Below are positions 5,831-8,306 of a DNA stretch of 8,306 nucleotides, piece after piece. The number at the start of each line of letters is the position of its first letter. Within the stretch, counting starts at the first letter, position 1. Position numbers and translations under genes: made by a program. The DNA is from Pseudomonadota bacterium (GTDB lineage Bacteria > Pseudomonadota > Alphaproteobacteria > Caulobacterales > Caulobacteraceae), in assembly GCA_023445955.1 (NCBI GenBank), contig JAEXJH010000249.1, positions 1 through 8,306 on the forward strand. Reading direction: 5' to 3'. A model generated the notes under the pieces. That model was given only the letters and a program-made list of their open reading frames with translations, was not told the origin of the DNA and ran no database searches.

Positions 5831-6315
5831 GCTGCTGCGCTGCCGAGATAGTCGGCGACGCGGGCTTCCAGTTCGGTGACCAGGGCCTTCCCGACCGGGT
5901 GCGTGTCGACCTTGATGTCGTCGCGCACGCAGGCCTTGATCGCGTCGATGTGGGCGTCAACGAGGAACATCGGCGCCGACAGGCGGGTGTCCGGATCGTC
6001 GATCAGCTTGCACAGCGACGCGGCCAGGCGCGTGATCAGCGGGAATTCGTAGGTGGCGCCCAGGCCCTTCAGGTCGTGGGCGCGCAGGTAGAGGGTCTCG
6101 ACCGTTTCGGCGTTGAGGCCCTCGGTGCGGACGCCCTGGCGAGCGGCCTCCAGCTTGACGATCTCGTCGTTCAGCCATTGAGCGAAGTTGCCGGACAGGC
6201 TCTTAAGAGCCGCCTCGGCCTTGGCGATCGCGGCCATGTCGATGCCACCGCGTCCGCCCACCTTGAGCTTCAGCATGTTCGGCACCTGGATCACTTCAGC
6301 GGTCTTATTCGTCAC
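5827..6315 (-). CDS. Hpt (histidine phosphotransfer) domain protein, candidate ShpA
   Basis: A 162-residue single-domain phosphotransfer protein. The motif AHDLKGLGATYEF places the phospho-accepting His at residue 80, followed by Asp-Leu-Lys-Gly as in Hpt modules of multistep phosphorelays. The surrounding segments (about 28-60, 66-104, 114-133, 139-158) look helical, as expected for a four-helix bundle. There is no kinase, receiver or membrane segment, so it should shuttle phosphate between a hybrid kinase and a separate response regulator in the cytoplasm. The start is taken at GTG 6315 because a strong GGGGAGG lies 5 bases upstream. The in-frame ATG at 6357 has no such site and would add 14 unlikely residues. 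In Caulobacter a stand-alone Hpt protein, ShpA, links ShkA to TacA in stalk control; this gene is a candidate by type and gene neighbourhood, but I cannot prove it. It lies 104 bases after nadK. Confidence 0.88.
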   Translation of the reverse strand: MTNKTAEVIQVPNMLKLKVGGRGGIDMAAIAKAEAALKSLSGNFAQWLNDEIVKLEAARQGVRTEGLNAETVETLYLRAHDLKGLGATYEFPLITRLAASLCKLIDDPDTRLSAPMFLVDAHIDAIKACVRDDIKVDTHPVGKALVTELEARVADYLGSAAA

Positions 6316-6419
6316 GGGCGCCTCCCCAGCGGCGGATAGTTGGGTAACCGCTAACATAGCAGGCGTTAATATTGGATGAGACGCCAGTTTCTGCGACCCA
6401 ACGTCTCACTTGAGGGGCG
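6316..6419 (-). promoter_or_regulatory. nadK-Hpt intergenic region with the Hpt ribosome site and an inverted repeat
   Basis: This 104-base gap is the likely promoter region of the Hpt gene. Next to the gene is GGGGAGG (minus strand, 6327-6321), a strong ribosome site for the GTG start. Further upstream is the element GCTATGTTAGC (6360-6350), a GCTA-N3-TAGC palindrome resembling a Caulobacter -10 box, though no good -35 stands at the right distance. An AT-richer patch AATATTAA precedes it. TGAGACG (6377-6383) and CGTCTCA (6402-6408) form a perfect 7-base inverted repeat around 18 bases, with no T run, so it does not look like a normal terminator. No full CtrA site (TTAA-N7-TTAA) is present. 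Confidence 0.4.
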
Positions 6420-7202
6420 TCAGGCGGAGAACTGCTCGGCCAGAACTCTTTCCTCGAGGCTGCGGCCGGCGTCGAACAGCATCGACAGCGAGGTGCCGCG
6501 ATCCTCAGAGATGTGGACCTCGATGACGTCGCGGACTTCGAAGTTGTCGGCCACGGCGCTGACCGGGCGCTTGTCGGCTTCCAGGATCTCGAAGGTCACC
6601 CGCGAGGACTGCGGCAGCAGGGCCCCGCGCCAGCGCCGGGGGCGGAAGGCGCTGATCGGCGTCAAGGCCAGCACCTGGCCATCGATCGGGATGATCGGGC
6701 CGTGGGCCGAGAGGTTGTAGGCCGTCGAGCCGGCGGGCGTGGCCAGCAAGGCGCCGTCGCAGACCAGCTCGCCCATCCGCACCTTGCCGTCGATCGAGAT
6801 GCGCAGCTTGGCGGTCTGGCGGGTCTGGCGCAGCAGCGAGACCTCGTTGATGGCGAGCGCCCGGTGCTGTCTCCGGTTCGAATCGATGGCGACCATGGCC
6901 AGCGGATGGATGACGGCCCGCTCGGCGGCGTTGATCCGCTCCAGCAGGTCGTCTTCCGAATACTCGTTCATCAGGAAGCCGACCGAGCCGCGGTTCATGC
7001 CGTAGATCGGCGTCTGGCTGGCGATCGACTCGTGCAGGGTCTCCAGCATGAAGCCGTCGCCGCCCAAGGCGACGATGACCTGGGCGTTCTCGTCGCCGAC
7101 ATCGCCATAGCGGGCGGTGAGCCGCTCCTTGGCCTCCTGGGCTTCGGGCCGATCGCTGGCCTTGAAGGACAGGCGAGTCACGAACGGTTGCGGCTGGTAC
7201 AT
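6420..7202 (-). CDS. nadK: NAD kinase
   Basis: A 260-residue NAD kinase, which phosphorylates NAD to NADP in the cytoplasm using ATP or polyphosphate. Motifs in order are [14 protein letters not shown] (residues 44-57) with the catalytic Asp49 in [15 protein letters not shown] (67-77); the NE pair at 119-120 (INEVSLL), which contacts the nucleotide; and the long glycine/threonine motif [18 protein letters not shown] (149-166). The length matches the short NAD kinases of alphaproteobacteria. The ATG at 7202 is the only in-frame start compatible with the family; the frame is open further upstream, but into the DUF2336 gene. No Shine-Dalgarno is visible; a GC hairpin occupies that place instead. 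It follows the DUF2336 gene by 43 bases. A TTGACA in the gap (minus strand, 7237-7232) could be a -35 but lacks a good -10. Confidence 0.96.
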   Translation of the reverse strand: MYQPQPFVTRLSFKASDRPEAQEAKERLTARYGDVGDENAQVIVALGGDGFMLETLHESIASQTPIYGMNRGSVGFLMNEYSEDDLLERINAAERAVIHPLAMVAIDSNRRQHRALAINEVSLLRQTRQTAKLRISIDGKVRMGELVCDGALLATPAGSTAYNLSAHGPIIPIDGQVLALTPISAFRPRRWRGALLPQSSRVTFEILEADKRPVSAVADNFEVRDVIEVHISEDRGTSLSMLFDAGRSLEERVLAEQFSA

Positions 7203-7212
7203 GCGGCCAAGT

Positions 7213-7227
7213 GGCGGGAAGCCCGCC
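7213..7227 (-). other. Perfect GC hairpin just upstream of nadK
   Basis: GGCGGG-CTT-CCCGCC on the minus strand forms a six-pair stem with a three-base loop, ending 10 bases before the nadK start codon. It occupies the place of a ribosome site. There is no following T run, so it is a weak candidate for a terminator of the DUF2336 gene. It could equally limit ribosome access to nadK. The structure is evident from the sequence; the role is open. Confidence 0.45.
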
Positions 7228-7245
7228 TGCTTGTCAAACCTAGCT

Positions 7246-8306
7246 TTAGACTTGGCCGACGGCCTGGCGGAAGGCCATGCCGGCGATGTCCGGCGTGAAG
7301 GGGCCAAAGGCGCTGGCGGCGCGACGCACGCCTTCCTCGCCGCCGCCGGGACGGCCGCCGTTCAACTGGCGGACATGCTCCAGGATCGTCGGGAAGACGC
7401 TGCGGTCGATGCCGATGGCCGAGCAGGCCAGGGCCAGCAGTTCGGGGCGACCGCTGTCGATGGCGCGGCGGATCTGGGGGGGCTCGAACTTGCCCAGACG
7501 CGCCAGGGCCATGACGAACAGCTGCAGGCGGCCTTCGCGCAGCACGCGCAGCAGATAGCCGGGACGCAGCTGTCCAGCGGCGTCCAGCTTCTCGATCAGC
7601 GAGCGCTCCATGTCCTCGCGATCCTCGTCGACCTCGACAGGGCCGATGTCGGAGGTCACGGCCTCGCCGCGATGGGCCGCATGCAGGGCGTCGTTGACGG
7701 CGGCCTGCATCTTGGTCGGATCCAGCTGGAACCGCGCGGTCAGGGCGTCGCGCAGGGCGCGGCCGACCAGCAGATAGAGCTGCTCGGCCAGGTCGGTGGA
7801 AAGCTTGGGGTGGCGCGCCAGGGGCGAGCGCAGGGCGACCACCTCGCGCGAGCGGCCCACCAGGCGGCTCATGGCGTCGGGCGAGATCTCGGCGGTGTCG
7901 TTCGAGGCCAGGGCCGTCAGCACGGCCGGCTCGTCGCGGCTGATGATCGCCTCGACCACCGGGGCCTTCAGGTGCGGCCGGCGGGCGATCTCGATCTGGT
8001 GTTCCAGCGTCGCCTGCACCAGCAGGCGGATCAGGTCGTGATCCTGCAGCACCGGGCTGCGGGCGATGATCGGGCGGGCGATATCGATCTCGTCCAGCGC
8101 CATGATGTTGATCAGGGCCGAAGGCGCCCAGTCGGCGTCGGCCAGGCGTTCGGACAGGCGATGACGGATATCGCGCTCGGCCTCGACCACCAGGGTCATG
8201 AAGATGGAGTTCAGCAGGGCCTGGATGTCGGGGTGGGTCGGCTCGCCGCTGGCCTGGCCGGCCTCGCACAGGTCGATGATCCCCGTGAGCAGACGTTCAC
8301 GGTCGC
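7246..8306 (-). CDS. DUF2336 domain protein, 5' end outside the window
   Basis: The reverse strand is open from the window edge to a TAA at 7248-7246, giving 352 visible residues. An internal ATG at 8199 is not the start. The 35 codons before it (beginning [16 protein letters not shown]) read as the same helical protein, and no ribosome site precedes that ATG. The protein is almost wholly helical, with repeated blocks such as [16 protein letters not shown], and then [19 protein letters not shown] and [19 protein letters not shown], which look like degenerate HEAT-like repeats typical of DUF2336. This family is common in alphaproteobacteria and has no settled function. No signal peptide, membrane segment or catalytic motif can be seen in the visible part. 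A glycine-rich patch ([11 protein letters not shown]) precedes the C-terminal tail. It lies 43 bases upstream of nadK on the same strand and may be co-transcribed with it. Confidence 0.8.
   Translation of the reverse strand, partial: DRERLLTGIIDLCEAGQASGEPTHPDIQALLNSIFMTLVVEAERDIRHRLSERLADADWAPSALINIMALDEIDIARPIIARSPVLQDHDLIRLLVQATLEHQIEIARRPHLKAPVVEAIISRDEPAVLTALASNDTAEISPDAMSRLVGRSREVVALRSPLARHPKLSTDLAEQLYLLVGRALRDALTARFQLDPTKMQAAVNDALHAAHRGEAVTSDIGPVEVDEDREDMERSLIEKLDAAGQLRPGYLLRVLREGRLQLFVMALARLGKFEPPQIRRAIDSGRPELLALACSAIGIDRSVFPTILEHVRQLNGGRPGGGEEGVRRAASAFGPFTPDIAGMAFRQAVGQV

Noticed and set aside
7203..7307. N-terminal extension of NAD kinase to an ATG at 7307
   Set aside because: It overlaps the DUF2336 coding end, adds 35 residues not seen in this family, and crosses the intergenic hairpin.
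7178..8269. 363-codon minus-strand frame over the DUF2336 gene
   Set aside because: Arg/Pro-rich frame-shifted reading; the neighbouring frame gives a coherent helical DUF2336 protein that continues to the window edge.
1..8306. CRISPR arrays, insertion sequences, toxin-antitoxin or defence genes
   Set aside because: No regularly spaced repeats, terminal inverted repeats with transposase, or recognisable proteins of these classes were found on either strand.

Overview
The window is very GC-rich, and its coding third positions are dominated by G and C. The gene content points to an alphaproteobacterium close to Caulobacter. The clues are a DUF2336 protein, a stand-alone Hpt phosphotransfer protein, a short 260-residue NAD kinase, an ALDH7-type dehydrogenase, and promoter-like elements similar to Caulobacter housekeeping promoters. 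I assigned the genus by recognising proteins, not by a database search. There is no sign of insertion sequences, prophage, CRISPR or composition shifts, so this looks like ordinary chromosomal core sequence with a few lineage-specific genes.

Left part (1-3069), all on the minus strand. Reading leftward from 3069, the genes are an unaccompanied lycopene beta-cyclase (crtY), an ALDH7-family L-aminoadipate-semialdehyde dehydrogenase (amaB-like, lysine catabolism), a tRNA-Thr(UGU) with its own plausible promoter, and the first 51 codons of a YaiI/YqxD-family (DUF188) protein that runs off the left edge.

Middle part (3161-5830), plus strand. This is a tight three-gene operon. folD (one-carbon metabolism) overlaps the start of a small lipoprotein cytochrome c of the c5 type. 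After 13 bases comes an exported FAD-dependent oxidoreductase of the aldonolactone oxidase family. The cytochrome and flavoenzyme look like an electron-transfer pair at the cell envelope, and this is the most interesting system in the window.

Right part (5827-8306), minus strand. From the right edge inward come a DUF2336 protein (5' end outside the window), NAD kinase (nadK), and a 162-residue Hpt protein starting at GTG, a candidate for the stalk-biogenesis phosphorelay protein ShpA. The Hpt gene converges on the flavoenzyme gene, and the two stop codons share the palindrome CTAG.

Coding density is high. The longest gaps are about 105 bases (6316-6419) and 91 bases (3070-3160). Both should carry promoters and both contain small repeats.
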